DNA of 64,000 nucleotides from Pseudohalioglobus lutimaris (GTDB lineage Bacteria; Pseudomonadota; Gammaproteobacteria; Pseudomonadales; Halieaceae), in NCBI RefSeq assembly GCF_002866825.1, contig NZ_PKUS01000001.1, positions 62,001-126,000 of the forward strand, in the 5' to 3' direction. Position 1 is the stretch's first letter. Each line of letters starts with the position of its first letter. The position numbers and the translations under genes were made by a program. Shown piece by piece: positions 8,992 to 17,678 of this stretch. The notes under the pieces were generated by a model. That model did no database searches and was not told where the DNA came from. It saw nothing but the letters and a program-made list of their open reading frames with translations.

Positions 8992-10434
8992 ATGGACGCA
9001 GCACGATTTACTATGCAACCAGGACCTCTTCATACAGCCAAGGATCACTCCGCGCTGGAGGCATTGGTAAAAATCATATGCTCCGGCAGGTATTTCCAAC
9101 GACTGGCTCCGGACATACTGAGGAGCATTCTCAGGCAGGGGTCGCTCATAAAAGCAGCCAAAGATACGCTGCTGATTCGTGAAGGGGATACGGCACCACC
9201 GCAAATCTATATTCTTGTAAAGGGCTCGGTGGCCATTATTTCCAATGACAAGTTTGTCCTGCGCCTCAATCAGCCCGGGGACCTGATTGGTGAAATGGCC
9301 GTTATCCAGGGCACCCCCCGCTCGGCAGATGTGGTGGCAGAGTCCGAGTGCGACCTGGTTACCTTTCCCGCTGAATTGCTGAAAATTGAGAAAAACTCTC
9401 CGCACGCTTCGGTCCTGTACGTTTTGTTTTCCCATGCTATGGCCGCCAAATTACGCATCACTACTGCGCAGTCACTGATACGCAGGAACCAGCGAATAAC
9501 GTCCAAAGGTGATATCCATATAGGGGTAATTGACACCAATCAGGAGGATCGAGTGGCCGCGCGGGAGGCGCTGGGTAGTTGTTGGCAGGAGGCCGAGATC
9601 ATGGAGTTCGACAGCCCCCGTAGCTTTCTGGATTTTCCGAGCGCATATCGTTTTGACGTCATTGTTTCAGATGTCGACTTTTTTGATGATTTTCAAAACG
9701 ACTGGAATTCAATTTCCTCTTTCGTCAGGTCGATGAAGCTGCGAGGCGCCCACATTATCATTTTGAGCAAGTCCTGTAATGATGCAAACAGGCGAGAGTT
9801 CCTCATACAGCATGGCGCCGATGACGTTGTCGGCAAGCCCTGCCCCACATTCGATCTCAAGCACATCATTAGCAGGACGCGGGTGGCTTACTACAAGAAC
9901 CTCGAGCTGGACCGGGTGGAGAGCGACGCCGAAACCGACCCGCTGACCGGGCTAGCCAATCGCCGCCGGCTAGACCAGCTACTCGAAGCACTCGTCACTG
10001 TCTATCCAGAAAACCAGCGTGAATTTTCCCTTGTAATGATTGATGTGGATAACTTCAAATTCTATAACGACAATCAGGGCCACCAGATGGGTGATGAGGC
10101 TCTGAAGAGCGTGGCAACGTTATTGGCTTCTAACTTGCGAAGAGGTGACCTTGCCGCACGCTTTGGCGGTGAGGAGTTTGTCATTGTAGTGCCTGACTGT
10201 GGGAAGGCACTTGCGGTGGAGCTAGCTGAAAAGCTACGCCTGGCGATAGAGCAGGCTGACTTTCCTTGCCAGGAGCAGCAGCCAAGTGGCAATTTGACCG
10301 TGACTCTCGGGGTGGCGAGCTTTCCCGGTGACGCGAATCAGCTGGATGCCTTGTTGAAACAAGCCGACGAATATCTGTTCGAAGGCAAACGACGCGGCAG
10401 GAACAGGGTCGTTTCATCTGACGAGCATACTTAG
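8992..10434 (+). CDS. cNMP-binding / receiver-like / GGDEF diguanylate cyclase
   Basis: 480 residues in three parts. Residues 25-150 form a cyclic-nucleotide-binding domain whose phosphate cassette reads GDLIGEMAV...PRSA (Glu101, Arg110, Ser111). Residues 175-300 look like a receiver domain (FDVIVSDVDFF with Asp227 as candidate acceptor; VGKPCP with the conserved Lys282). Residues 312-475 are a GGDEF domain with intact GGEEF at 392-396 and an RRGD inhibitory-site motif five residues before it. It should make c-di-GMP with product inhibition, controlled by cAMP or cGMP binding. The gene lies 88 bases after the adenylate cyclase gene on the same strand. No transmembrane helix is evident, so it is probably cytoplasmic. 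Confidence 0.9.
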   Translation: MDAARFTMQPGPLHTAKDHSALEALVKIICSGRYFQRLAPDILRSILRQGSLIKAAKDTLLIREGDTAPPQIYILVKGSVAIISNDKFVLRLNQPGDLIGEMAVIQGTPRSADVVAESECDLVTFPAELLKIEKNSPHASVLYVLFSHAMAAKLRITTAQSLIRRNQRITSKGDIHIGVIDTNQEDRVAAREALGSCWQEAEIMEFDSPRSFLDFPSAYRFDVIVSDVDFFDDFQNDWNSISSFVRSMKLRGAHIIILSKSCNDANRREFLIQHGADDVVGKPCPTFDLKHIISRTRVAYYKNLELDRVESDAETDPLTGLANRRRLDQLLEALVTVYPENQREFSLVMIDVDNFKFYNDNQGHQMGDEALKSVATLLASNLRRGDLAARFGGEEFVIVVPDCGKALAVELAEKLRLAIEQADFPCQEQQPSGNLTVTLGVASFPGDANQLDALLKQADEYLFEGKRRGRNRVVSSDEHT

Positions 10435-10583
10435 CTCCGGACTGGAGACACAGTCACCACATTACCGACCGGCTGACTATAGCTGACGCCGGTGCAGCAC
10501 TGCCAGGAAACCCTGCTCTGTTATGCGTAACCTGGCAACGATGCTATGGTTATCTTCAAATAAGTACCGTGCCGGAGAACCCG

Positions 10584-13500
10584 ATGAGTCGTCCCGCCCT
10601 CAGGTATTTCACCTGCTTTGCATTCCTGTTTTTCACTCAGCCCGGTTTTGCGAGCCCTGCTGATCTCAGCCAGTGGCGGGACTGGGTACTGGAAAAGCAC
10701 ATCGACCGCGAGTGCCCCTGGGTACTGGGGAGCGCGAGTTCCAGGGAATGCATCTGGCCCGGGCGTCTGGAAATTGAACTACGCGGTAAAGGCCTGAGTT
10801 TTAACTACCAGGTGGAAGTATTCCAGGATGATGCCCTGGTACCTCTTCCGGGTGCGCCCGGTTCGTGGCCGATGAACGTAATGGTGAATGCAACACGCGC
10901 TGCGGTGCTTGACCGGAAGGGCGTGCCCCACGCTTCGCTCAACAAGGGCAAGCACATCATTCAAGGCCAGATCCAGTGGCAGCGTCGCCCCTCCGGCCTC
11001 GCTGTACCCGAGAGCATTGCATTGGTCACGCTGACTGATCAAGGACGCTCCGCTAGTCCTGAGCGCCGGGACGGGCAGATTGTGCTAGGCCGGGATACGG
11101 AAGCCGCGCCGGTAAAACTGCGCAATGCGCTGGGTATTGAGGTGTTCCGCAAATTGACCGATGGCGTGCCCATGACCCTGGAAACCCGTGCGGTGTTGAC
11201 AGTGAGCGGCGAACCCCGGGAAGTGGAGGTGGGCCAGCTCGCCTGGCCCAATACGGCGCTTATGGCCATTGAGTCACCCCTTCCGGCCCGCATCGAAGAG
11301 AATGGTAACCTGCGCGTACAGCTCTCGGCGGGGCGGCACTCAGTGGTCGTTATGTCTCGTCTACTGAAGTCGCCGGAGCAGTTTGCCCCACAGCGCCACG
11401 GCGAGCCCTGGCCCGAATTTGAATACTTGAGTTTTGCCGGCAACAGTGACCTGCGCCAGGTGAAATTCTCTGGAGCACCGGGGATCGACACCTCCCAGGT
11501 GCCGATCCCCGCACAATGGAAAGAACTGCCTGCCTGGCGACTGGACGGCAGTACCACATTGCAAATGGTCACTGAATATCGGGGTGACCAATCCCCTGCT
11601 GCAAACACCATCACCGTGAATAGAAACCTGTGGCTGGATTTCGATGGCACCACGCTCACCGGCGTTGAATCGGTGACCGGTTCAATGCGCCGGGACTGGC
11701 GACTCAACGCACAACCCGACACTCGGCTTGGCAGTGCGCAGGTCTCTGGCCACCCCGTGCTGGTGACAACACATGGTGAGGCAGATGGCGTGGAAATACG
11801 CAGCCCGGAAATCGCCCTGCAGGCCGTTACCCGTATCGGCTCGCCCACACGCTTCTCAGCTACAGGCTGGGACATCCGGGCCGACGGGTTCAGCGCGACC
11901 CTGCACATTCCCCCCGGCTGGCGGGTGATGCACGCGACAGGGGTAGACGGCATATACGGCACCTGGTTGAGCAACTGGGACCTCTGGGGCATCTTCCTGG
12001 TGTTGATTATAGTCGCCGCCACGCGCAGGCTGGTCAGTTTCCCGGCCGCCTGCCTCGCGCTTGCCGCCCTGTTGGCTGGCTACCATGAGCCGGGGATGCC
12101 CACAGGACTGCTTGCTGTCGTACTGCTGCTGTTGCCGATCTCGGTGATTGCCGCCGGGCGTATCAAACGCAGTATTGATGTTGCATTAGTGCTCTCCTGT
12201 GCGGGCCTCACCCTCGCCCTGGTGGCGTTCTCAATCAACAACTTCCGGCTCGCTATCTACCCCTCTCTGGAGCGCGGCTCGGTGGGTGTTTACCAATCTT
12301 CAGTAGCCAGCACCGACAGCGCCGTATCTATGTTGACCAATGACCTCACCGAAAGCAGGCAAGAGCTCAGGGCACCCGTCGCGGAAGCGGTGCGCAGCAA
12401 ACTTGAGTCAAGTGCGGGCGCTGCCGCACCCACTCGGGGTCGACAGGACGCCTATATGCTTGGCGAAAACGATCGCGTACAGACTGGGCCCGGCGCACCC
12501 AACTGGCTGTGGAACACGGTACAGCTGAAATCAACCAGCCCGGTGCCGGAATCCTCGGAGCTTTCATTGTGGTACAGCTCGCCCTGGATGACACGTCTGT
12601 GGCGGGTGTTTGCCGCACTGCTTACAGTGGCTTATGGAGGCTTGTTGATGTACTCGGCCTTGCGCGGCCTGCGCAGCAATGGTGCCGTAGCGGACAGCGC
12701 GGGAGATGCACCAGCTGTCACCCAGGCGAGTGTTGTTCTTGCCCTGATCGCCGGCCTTTCCTTTGGTGGCCTGTCGCAAACCGTGGATGCGGGAGAATAT
12801 CCGCCCAGCCACCTGTTGGATGAACTGGAACGGCGCCTCATCAAATCTCCCGCCTGCGCGCCAGACTGTGTCTCGCTGGAAAAGGGTGTTATCCAGACCA
12901 CCCGGGATACGCTTAGCATTGGGTTTAGCGCCTACGCCGACACCGATGTGCTATTGCTGCTACCCACGCCGCGCCAGGGGTGGCAGGTTTCGGACGTGCT
13001 TATCGACGGTAACAACAATACCGCCTCACGACGACACCAGGGTCACCTTGCCGTGTTGCTGCCCCAGGGCCACCATGTCATCAGCGTATCCGGGAAGTTG
13101 AGCGGTGACATTGCCAGTGTCAGCCTGCCCACTCCGATTCACAATCTCAGCGCTAGCGGCCAGCACTGGCAGTTGAGTGGCCTGGTTGACGGCAGGGTGC
13201 CATCAGGCACTCTGTCACTGCGCGCTGCGGCGGCTGTGCGTGAAAAGAAGCGCGATACGCTTACCCCGGAGCCCATCACGCCATTCTTTGCGGTACATAG
13301 GGAATTTTATCTGGGGACTCAATGGCGCGTAACAACCCGCGTCACCCGACTGGCACCGATGTCAGGTCCGGTTTCGGTCGACGTTGCACTGCTGGCATTC
13401 GAACGGCCGCTATCTGCTTCCGTCAACTTCAAAGACGGGCATGCGCGTCTGCAGTTCAATGATCGCCAGCGGGACATTGCCTGGGAGTCCAGCATGCAGC

Positions 13501-14645
13501 CCGTGGACAGCCTGCAACTGGTTGCCGCGAACGGAACGCACTATGTTGAAACCTGGCGTTTGCTGCCCTCAGCACTGTGGCGCGTAGATCACGAAGGCGT
13601 GCCCCCGACCCGCGCGCCCTCCGGCGTGGGCAGTATGCAGCCCCACTGGAAGCCGTGGCCGGGAGAGTCCCTGAGACTGCAGTTTGCCCGTCCACCTGGC
13701 ATTGCCGGTCCCACATTTACGGTGGAGCAAGCCAGCCTGGTACACCGCGCAGGTGGTGCGGTACAGCAAAACACCCTGACGCTGAAGATCAAGGCAAGCA
13801 TTGGACAGGATTACGTACTGGAGTTGCCAGCCGACGCCCGGGTGACAGCCCTGAGCCGCAACAATACCGGCCTGAATTTACCTGAAGCCAGCCGGGTCAG
13901 CGTGGCTCTGCAGCCAGGAGAGCAGCATATCGAAGTTGAGTTTGAGCAGGAAGGCGGGTCCGGTTGGCTGAGTACGACACCAAAAGTCACCTTGCCGGAC
14001 GGCGCCAGTAATATCACCCTGACCTACACTCTGCCGCAGGATCGCTGGCCGCTGTATCTCACTGGCCCCGACATCGGCCCCGCCATGCTTTATTGGGGTG
14101 TGTTCTGCGTGATTATACTGGGCGCGGTGCTGCTGACCGTGCTGAGCCGGCGTCTACCTGTGTCGATCCCGATAGGACTACCTGGCTGGCTGCTGTTGGG
14201 CATCGGCCTGTCGACGGTCAACAGCTATGGCGTGATTATAGTTGCCGTGTTCTTCTTTCTGGCGGCATTCCGGCAACGGCTTGATCCAGCATCGATCAGT
14301 CGTATCAACTTCAACCTGCTGCAGACAGGCCTGGGTATCTGGGCGCTGATCACACTGGTTACGCTGGTATCCGCCATACCTATGGGGCTACTTTCCAGCC
14401 CGGATATGCTGGTTTCCGGGAACAACAGCTGGTCGCACCTGTACAACTTTTTCCAGGACCGCGCCGGACAGAATGATTTCCCGACCGCCACCGTGATCAG
14501 TGTGAATCTGGCCGTATATCGCCTGGTTATGCTGGTCTGGTCCCTCTGGTTGGCAAGCCGGTTGATTCGCTGGGTAGCCTGGGCCTGGAAAGCCTATGCA
14601 AAGGAAGGGCTGTGGCTACCTAAATTGAAGGCGCCTGATCAGTGA
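10584..14645 (+). CDS. Large envelope protein of two related halves, unknown function
   Basis: 1353 residues. ATG 10584 is preferred over the in-frame GTG 15 bases upstream because GGAGA lies 7 bases before it and a signal peptide ending GFA-SPADL follows directly. The first half is a periplasmic beta-rich region (about 25-465) followed by several membrane helices (about 469-560, 670-735). The second half repeats this plan: periplasmic at about 740-1160, helices at about 1167-1336. The two periplasmic parts align by eye: a Leu/Arg-rich helix, two nearby Cys, a Trp-containing strand, then a Gly-His-x-Ile-x-G turn (GKHIIQGQIQW versus GHHVISVSGKL). I do not recognise a named family. It stands between the signalling genes and a lipoprotein gene, and an envelope role is inferred. 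Confidence 0.85.
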   Translation: MSRPALRYFTCFAFLFFTQPGFASPADLSQWRDWVLEKHIDRECPWVLGSASSRECIWPGRLEIELRGKGLSFNYQVEVFQDDALVPLPGAPGSWPMNVMVNATRAAVLDRKGVPHASLNKGKHIIQGQIQWQRRPSGLAVPESIALVTLTDQGRSASPERRDGQIVLGRDTEAAPVKLRNALGIEVFRKLTDGVPMTLETRAVLTVSGEPREVEVGQLAWPNTALMAIESPLPARIEENGNLRVQLSAGRHSVVVMSRLLKSPEQFAPQRHGEPWPEFEYLSFAGNSDLRQVKFSGAPGIDTSQVPIPAQWKELPAWRLDGSTTLQMVTEYRGDQSPAANTITVNRNLWLDFDGTTLTGVESVTGSMRRDWRLNAQPDTRLGSAQVSGHPVLVTTHGEADGVEIRSPEIALQAVTRIGSPTRFSATGWDIRADGFSATLHIPPGWRVMHATGVDGIYGTWLSNWDLWGIFLVLIIVAATRRLVSFPAACLALAALLAGYHEPGMPTGLLAVVLLLLPISVIAAGRIKRSIDVALVLSCAGLTLALVAFSINNFRLAIYPSLERGSVGVYQSSVASTDSAVSMLTNDLTESRQELRAPVAEAVRSKLESSAGAAAPTRGRQDAYMLGENDRVQTGPGAPNWLWNTVQLKSTSPVPESSELSLWYSSPWMTRLWRVFAALLTVAYGGLLMYSALRGLRSNGAVADSAGDAPAVTQASVVLALIAGLSFGGLSQTVDAGEYPPSHLLDELERRLIKSPACAPDCVSLEKGVIQTTRDTLSIGFSAYADTDVLLLLPTPRQGWQVSDVLIDGNNNTASRRHQGHLAVLLPQGHHVISVSGKLSGDIASVSLPTPIHNLSASGQHWQLSGLVDGRVPSGTLSLRAAAAVREKKRDTLTPEPITPFFAVHREFYLGTQWRVTTRVTRLAPMSGPVSVDVALLAFERPLSASVNFKDGHARLQFNDRQRDIAWESSMQPVDSLQLVAANGTHYVETWRLLPSALWRVDHEGVPPTRAPSGVGSMQPHWKPWPGESLRLQFARPPGIAGPTFTVEQASLVHRAGGAVQQNTLTLKIKASIGQDYVLELPADARVTALSRNNTGLNLPEASRVSVALQPGEQHIEVEFEQEGGSGWLSTTPKVTLPDGASNITLTYTLPQDRWPLYLTGPDIGPAMLYWGVFCVIILGAVLLTVLSRRLPVSIPIGLPGWLLLGIGLSTVNSYGVIIVAVFFFLAAFRQRLDPASISRINFNLLQTGLGIWALITLVTLVSAIPMGLLSSPDMLVSGNNSWSHLYNFFQDRAGQNDFPTATVISVNLAVYRLVMLVWSLWLASRLIRWVAWAWKAYAKEGLWLPKLKAPDQ

Positions 14646-14653
14646 TCGGGCGC
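14631..14653 (+). terminator. GC-rich hairpin at the end of the large envelope gene (no U tract)
   Basis: GCGCCTGATC-AGT-GATCGGGCGC forms a 10-bp stem with one G-T wobble and a 3-base loop, and contains the stop codon. No run of T follows, so it is a weak candidate for intrinsic termination and might only stabilise the 3' end. Confidence 0.3.
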
Positions 14654-14796
14654 TCTATCAGCGAAATTGCTCACGAGATTGCACCATAGCGTGAATAACC
14701 ACGCCATCTGAGCGCAGCCCGTATATACGTCCTATACTCAACTGACTTGTTGACCTCAGCCTTTACCAGTCCCTAACCGACGCTCCGGGAGAAAAG

Positions 14797-14940
14797 ATGA
14801 AAAGCGCTATCCCTAGCATGACCACGGCCACGGAGTTTGTGCTCGTAAACGAACTGCCAACAGCTAATACTGACAGTGCCGACCGCATATCTGCACAGCA
14901 AGGCGAACCCCGGGTACAGTCATGCCGGCGTCTCAGCTGA
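14797..14940 (+). CDS. Possible 47-aa leader ORF before the lipoprotein gene
   Basis: ATG 14797 has GGGAGA six bases upstream and opens a frame of 47 codons that ends 19 bases inside the next gene. The translation (MKSAIPSMTTATEFVLVNELP...) has no signal peptide or recognisable motif. The good ribosome site and the overlap with the next start would fit translational coupling. A frame this short can also occur by chance. Confidence 0.25.
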   Translation: MKSAIPSMTTATEFVLVNELPTANTDSADRISAQQGEPRVQSCRRLS

Positions 14941-16658
14941 TGTTAAGCAAAGCGAAAGCAGGTTTCGCTCTACGACCCGGCAGAAAGCCCTCTTTTCAGC
15001 TTCTCCTTGTGACCACCCTAGCAGCGGGCCTTCTCACTACCGCAGGTTGCAAGCACGGCGTGGCCATTTCCGGCCAGGGAAGTATCAGCTCCGCTTCGGG
15101 CATACGAGACTGCAATCGACAAACCGCTCCGTGTCGCTATGAGGTCGAAGGCCGATATCAGGAAACGTTCACAGCAGACGCCGCGGCCGGTTGGTTGCAT
15201 GATGCCTGGGAAAGCTGCCAGACCCCCGAGGGCAATCAATGTAGCTTTGATATACCGGCAGAAACTGTTCAGCAGTTCAAGGATGCCGAGATTCCCAGCG
15301 CAGTTGCCCGCTTCCGACGACCCATTAGGCCCTTGTTTCGTAACAACAGCGGAGCGTATTTGTTACCTGACAACCCTGCGGCGAGACAGCTGGCATGGCT
15401 GGTTGAAGAGGTCAGCGGTGGCAGCACCACATCGACCGAATTGCGTCAGCATTTTCACCCCGACCTTCTGGCCCGGTTAGGTGAATCCAGCATTCGTGAC
15501 GACATTAACTCAATCCGCAATGGCACTGACAATCCTGCGGTACGTGACCTGGTCACCGCGACCCCGGTTTTTGCGCGAGGCTTGATCGCACCGGCGTCCG
15601 GCAACGCCGTTGGCAGTTTTGTAAGTTTGGCCACGGAGTACAGTGATGACGCCTTGATTACCAGTTTTTCCGTTCAACACAATTTCCCGCAGGGAGGCAG
15701 TAACACCGCGGAGCCCGAGAAAGGTCTGCGCCTCAACGAACTCGGGGCCCGCTTTGCAGCACTGGCCTCAGACACCAGCATGTTGGTGGCGCGCATCGAC
15801 AACGACCAGTGTAAGGCAATCTACAACCTGCGCGGCGACAGACCGCAACCGACGGGCTCCATCTTCAAAATCTGGGTGCTTGGTGCCCTGACCGAAGAAA
15901 TGCGCGTAAAGAGAATCAGCCCTAATACGATGGTTCCACTGGATGCCGATGAAATTGTACCCGCTGGATCCAGCATTAACGACGTAGCACTGGGAACGCA
16001 GTTTCCCTTGCGCGATATGGCCAGCCTGATGATGGGAGTCTCGGACAACACCGCTACGGACCACATCCATGAGTTGGTGGGCCGCAAGCGTGTCGAAGAT
16101 ACTCTGAAGGCTTTTCGCCACCGCAACCGCCAGCTGATGACTCCCTTTCTCAGTACGAACGAACAATTCCACATTTTCTGGAGCCTGTCTCCCAATGAAG
16201 CCACGGCCTACGCACAGGGCACCGAGGAACAGCAGCGCGACATCCTGACCAACACGATAGAGCCGCTGGGGCCAGTCATGTCATTTCCTCAGGCAAACCA
16301 GGACGCACTTTTCGATAGTAGCTGGGCTGCAAGTGCCGACGATGTGTGTCGCGCCTATGCCGGCCTTCGAAAGTTTAATAACCGCAGCGAACATTTTGAG
16401 TTAATGGACCAGGCCATGGGCTCAGAGGCGGTTCTACTTTGGGTACGTAACCGTTGGGATCGTGTCTGGCAAAAAGGAGGATCCCTGGCGAACGCAGACG
16501 GCAACTACGTGTTCACCTTGAGCTGGCTGTTCGAATCTGATGAACGCGGCGCTTACGTCGTGATTATGATGGCCAACAACCGTGACGGGTCACCCATTGA
16601 TGCCGCACGCGCTTTCAGCATAGCGTCGCGCGCAGAAGAGATACTCTTCGCACGCTAG
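14922..16658 (+). CDS. Lipoprotein with Cys-rich N-terminal module and beta-lactamase-fold serine hydrolase domain
   Basis: 578 residues from ATG 14922. A lipobox LTTAGC places the lipid-modified Cys at residue 43. Residues 44-130 are a small module with four Cys and the pattern G-x-I-x-S-A-S-G, then C...C-x-x-E-V, ETFTA, W and further Cys. It resembles the second lipoprotein encoded at 26.3-27.2 kb. Residues 255-578 are a class A beta-lactamase-type domain with S-x-x-K (Ser313, Lys316 in TGSIFKIW), SDN (374-376 in VSDNTATD) and a KGG triad (518-520). Such enzymes hydrolyse beta-lactams or act as esterases or peptidases. The long spacer and lipid anchor suggest an envelope hydrolase rather than a secreted resistance enzyme. 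Confidence 0.82.
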   Translation: MPASQLMLSKAKAGFALRPGRKPSFQLLLVTTLAAGLLTTAGCKHGVAISGQGSISSASGIRDCNRQTAPCRYEVEGRYQETFTADAAAGWLHDAWESCQTPEGNQCSFDIPAETVQQFKDAEIPSAVARFRRPIRPLFRNNSGAYLLPDNPAARQLAWLVEEVSGGSTTSTELRQHFHPDLLARLGESSIRDDINSIRNGTDNPAVRDLVTATPVFARGLIAPASGNAVGSFVSLATEYSDDALITSFSVQHNFPQGGSNTAEPEKGLRLNELGARFAALASDTSMLVARIDNDQCKAIYNLRGDRPQPTGSIFKIWVLGALTEEMRVKRISPNTMVPLDADEIVPAGSSINDVALGTQFPLRDMASLMMGVSDNTATDHIHELVGRKRVEDTLKAFRHRNRQLMTPFLSTNEQFHIFWSLSPNEATAYAQGTEEQQRDILTNTIEPLGPVMSFPQANQDALFDSSWAASADDVCRAYAGLRKFNNRSEHFELMDQAMGSEAVLLWVRNRWDRVWQKGGSLANADGNYVFTLSWLFESDERGAYVVIMMANNRDGSPIDAARAFSIASRAEEILFAR

Positions 16659-17013
16659 CGGCTGCGGAAGAATTCCTGCGCGCTATGAACGGATGAACTG
16701 CCGAGATTGTGAACTGACGGTTTGCAGCTTCAGGCAAACATTCTGCTACGCTCTTTGCATGAACTTTCCGGGGGCTGCTGACAGCGACACCAAATCATTA
16801 AGCCTAACACCCGGTTTAGCCGGTTGGCAGGAACTGGACGGTTGCCTGTGACCTGTGAATTGCACAGTTTCCCGCTGCGGTCGAATTATCAACTCTACAC
16901 AAGCGCTAATTGCAGTATACTGATAATGGTTTCCGGCGTTGTCGGATGGTTCGGTTGCGCCGCCTTTCAAAAAAAGAATAAAGGCTGCGGCTTGTCTCCC
17001 AGGAGGGTTTATT
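16659..17013. other. Intergenic region before mscL
   Basis: About 355 bases without a convincing gene. A small inverted repeat CTGTG-AATTG-CACAG near 16854-16868 does not have CRP spacing. A TATACT followed by GATAAT near 16917-16927 could serve as a -10 element for mscL, but I see no matching -35 box. Confidence 0.4.
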
Positions 17014-17469
17014 ATGCTTGATGAATTCAAAAAATTTGCCATGCGCGGTAATGTCGTTGATATGGCAGTGGGCATCATTATCGGCGGCGCGTTTGGAACG
17101 ATCGTTAAGAGCCTGGTCGCCGACGTCATAATGCCGCCCATTGGGCTTCTGCTTGGAGGAGTAGACTTTTCCGACCTGTTTATTACCCTCAAAGAGGGTG
17201 CTACTGCAGGCCCCTACTCCAGCTTGGCGATTGCACAGGAAGCCGGCGCGGTAACGATCAGCTACGGAGTGTTTATCAACTCAGTGATCAGTTTCCTGAT
17301 CGTGGCCTTTGCCGTGTTTCTGCTGATCAAAAGCATCAACAAACTGCAGGCAGAAGAAGAGGAGCCGGCAGCGGAGCCGACCGAGAAAGATTGTCCCTAT
17401 TGCTTCTCCAGCATTGCGATTAAAGCCACCAGGTGCCCTGGTTGTACGTCTGAGTTAGGCGAAGCCTGA
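17014..17469 (+). CDS. mscL: Large-conductance mechanosensitive channel MscL with C-terminal zinc-ribbon-like tail
   Basis: 151 residues from ATG 17014 with a strong AGGAGGG ribosome site. The N-terminus [20 protein letters not shown] and the first pore helix with [21 protein letters not shown] are classic MscL. The second helix is [20 protein letters not shown]. MscL opens under membrane tension to release solutes during hypo-osmotic shock. After the usual cytoplasmic helix, an acidic linker leads to CPYC...CPGC, a four-Cys knuckle that could bind zinc. This extension is absent from E. coli MscL but, as I recall, occurs in other bacterial homologues. Confidence 0.96.
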   Translation: MLDEFKKFAMRGNVVDMAVGIIIGGAFGTIVKSLVADVIMPPIGLLLGGVDFSDLFITLKEGATAGPYSSLAIAQEAGAVTISYGVFINSVISFLIVAFAVFLLIKSINKLQAEEEEPAAEPTEKDCPYCFSSIAIKATRCPGCTSELGEA

Positions 17470-17481
17470 ATAACGCAGCGA

Positions 17482-17507
17482 GGCGACAGCGTTTCGACGC
17501 GGTCGCC
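17482..17507 (+). terminator. Hairpin with UUCG loop after mscL
   Basis: GGCGAC-A-GCGT-TTCG-ACGC-G-GTCGCC folds into two perfect stems (6 and 4 bp) separated by one A/G mismatch and capped by a UUCG tetraloop, 12 bases after the mscL stop codon. No U run follows. It may be a Rho-independent-like or 3'-stabilising structure. Confidence 0.4.
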
Positions 17508-17587
17508 GGCTGCAGATCGCAGGCAGAAGTCTGCCTACCAGAGCTGTCGACTCAATCCAGATAAAGGCGGCCGCGTGTAATCAGAAG

Positions 17588-17610
17588 GGCCTTACTTTCC
17601 GGGTAAGGCC
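17588..17610. repeat. Perfect 8-bp inverted repeat
   Basis: GGCCTTAC and GTAAGGCC separated by 7 bases, located between mscL and the hydrolase gene. There is no T run on either side. It could be an operator or a weak hairpin in the hydrolase leader. Confidence 0.3.
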
Positions 17611-17678
17611 ACCCATCGATCCACACGGTCAGATTAGTCAAATAATCCAGCGAGTTGGGCTGGATTGGAAGCAGCGTC

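Noticed and set aside
11039-12022. 327-codon open frame on the minus strand
   Set aside because: Lies wholly antisense to the large envelope gene. The Arg/Ser/Pro-rich translation has no domain, and the plus-strand protein has signal peptide, membrane helices and internal homology.
14922-16658. Antibiotic-resistance beta-lactamase
   Set aside because: The catalytic motifs fit the fold, but the lipid anchor, long N-terminal extension and divergent sequence do not support a resistance assignment.
16850-16870. CRP site near CTGTGAATTGCACAG
   Set aside because: Spacing between TGTG and CACA is 5 rather than 8 bases.
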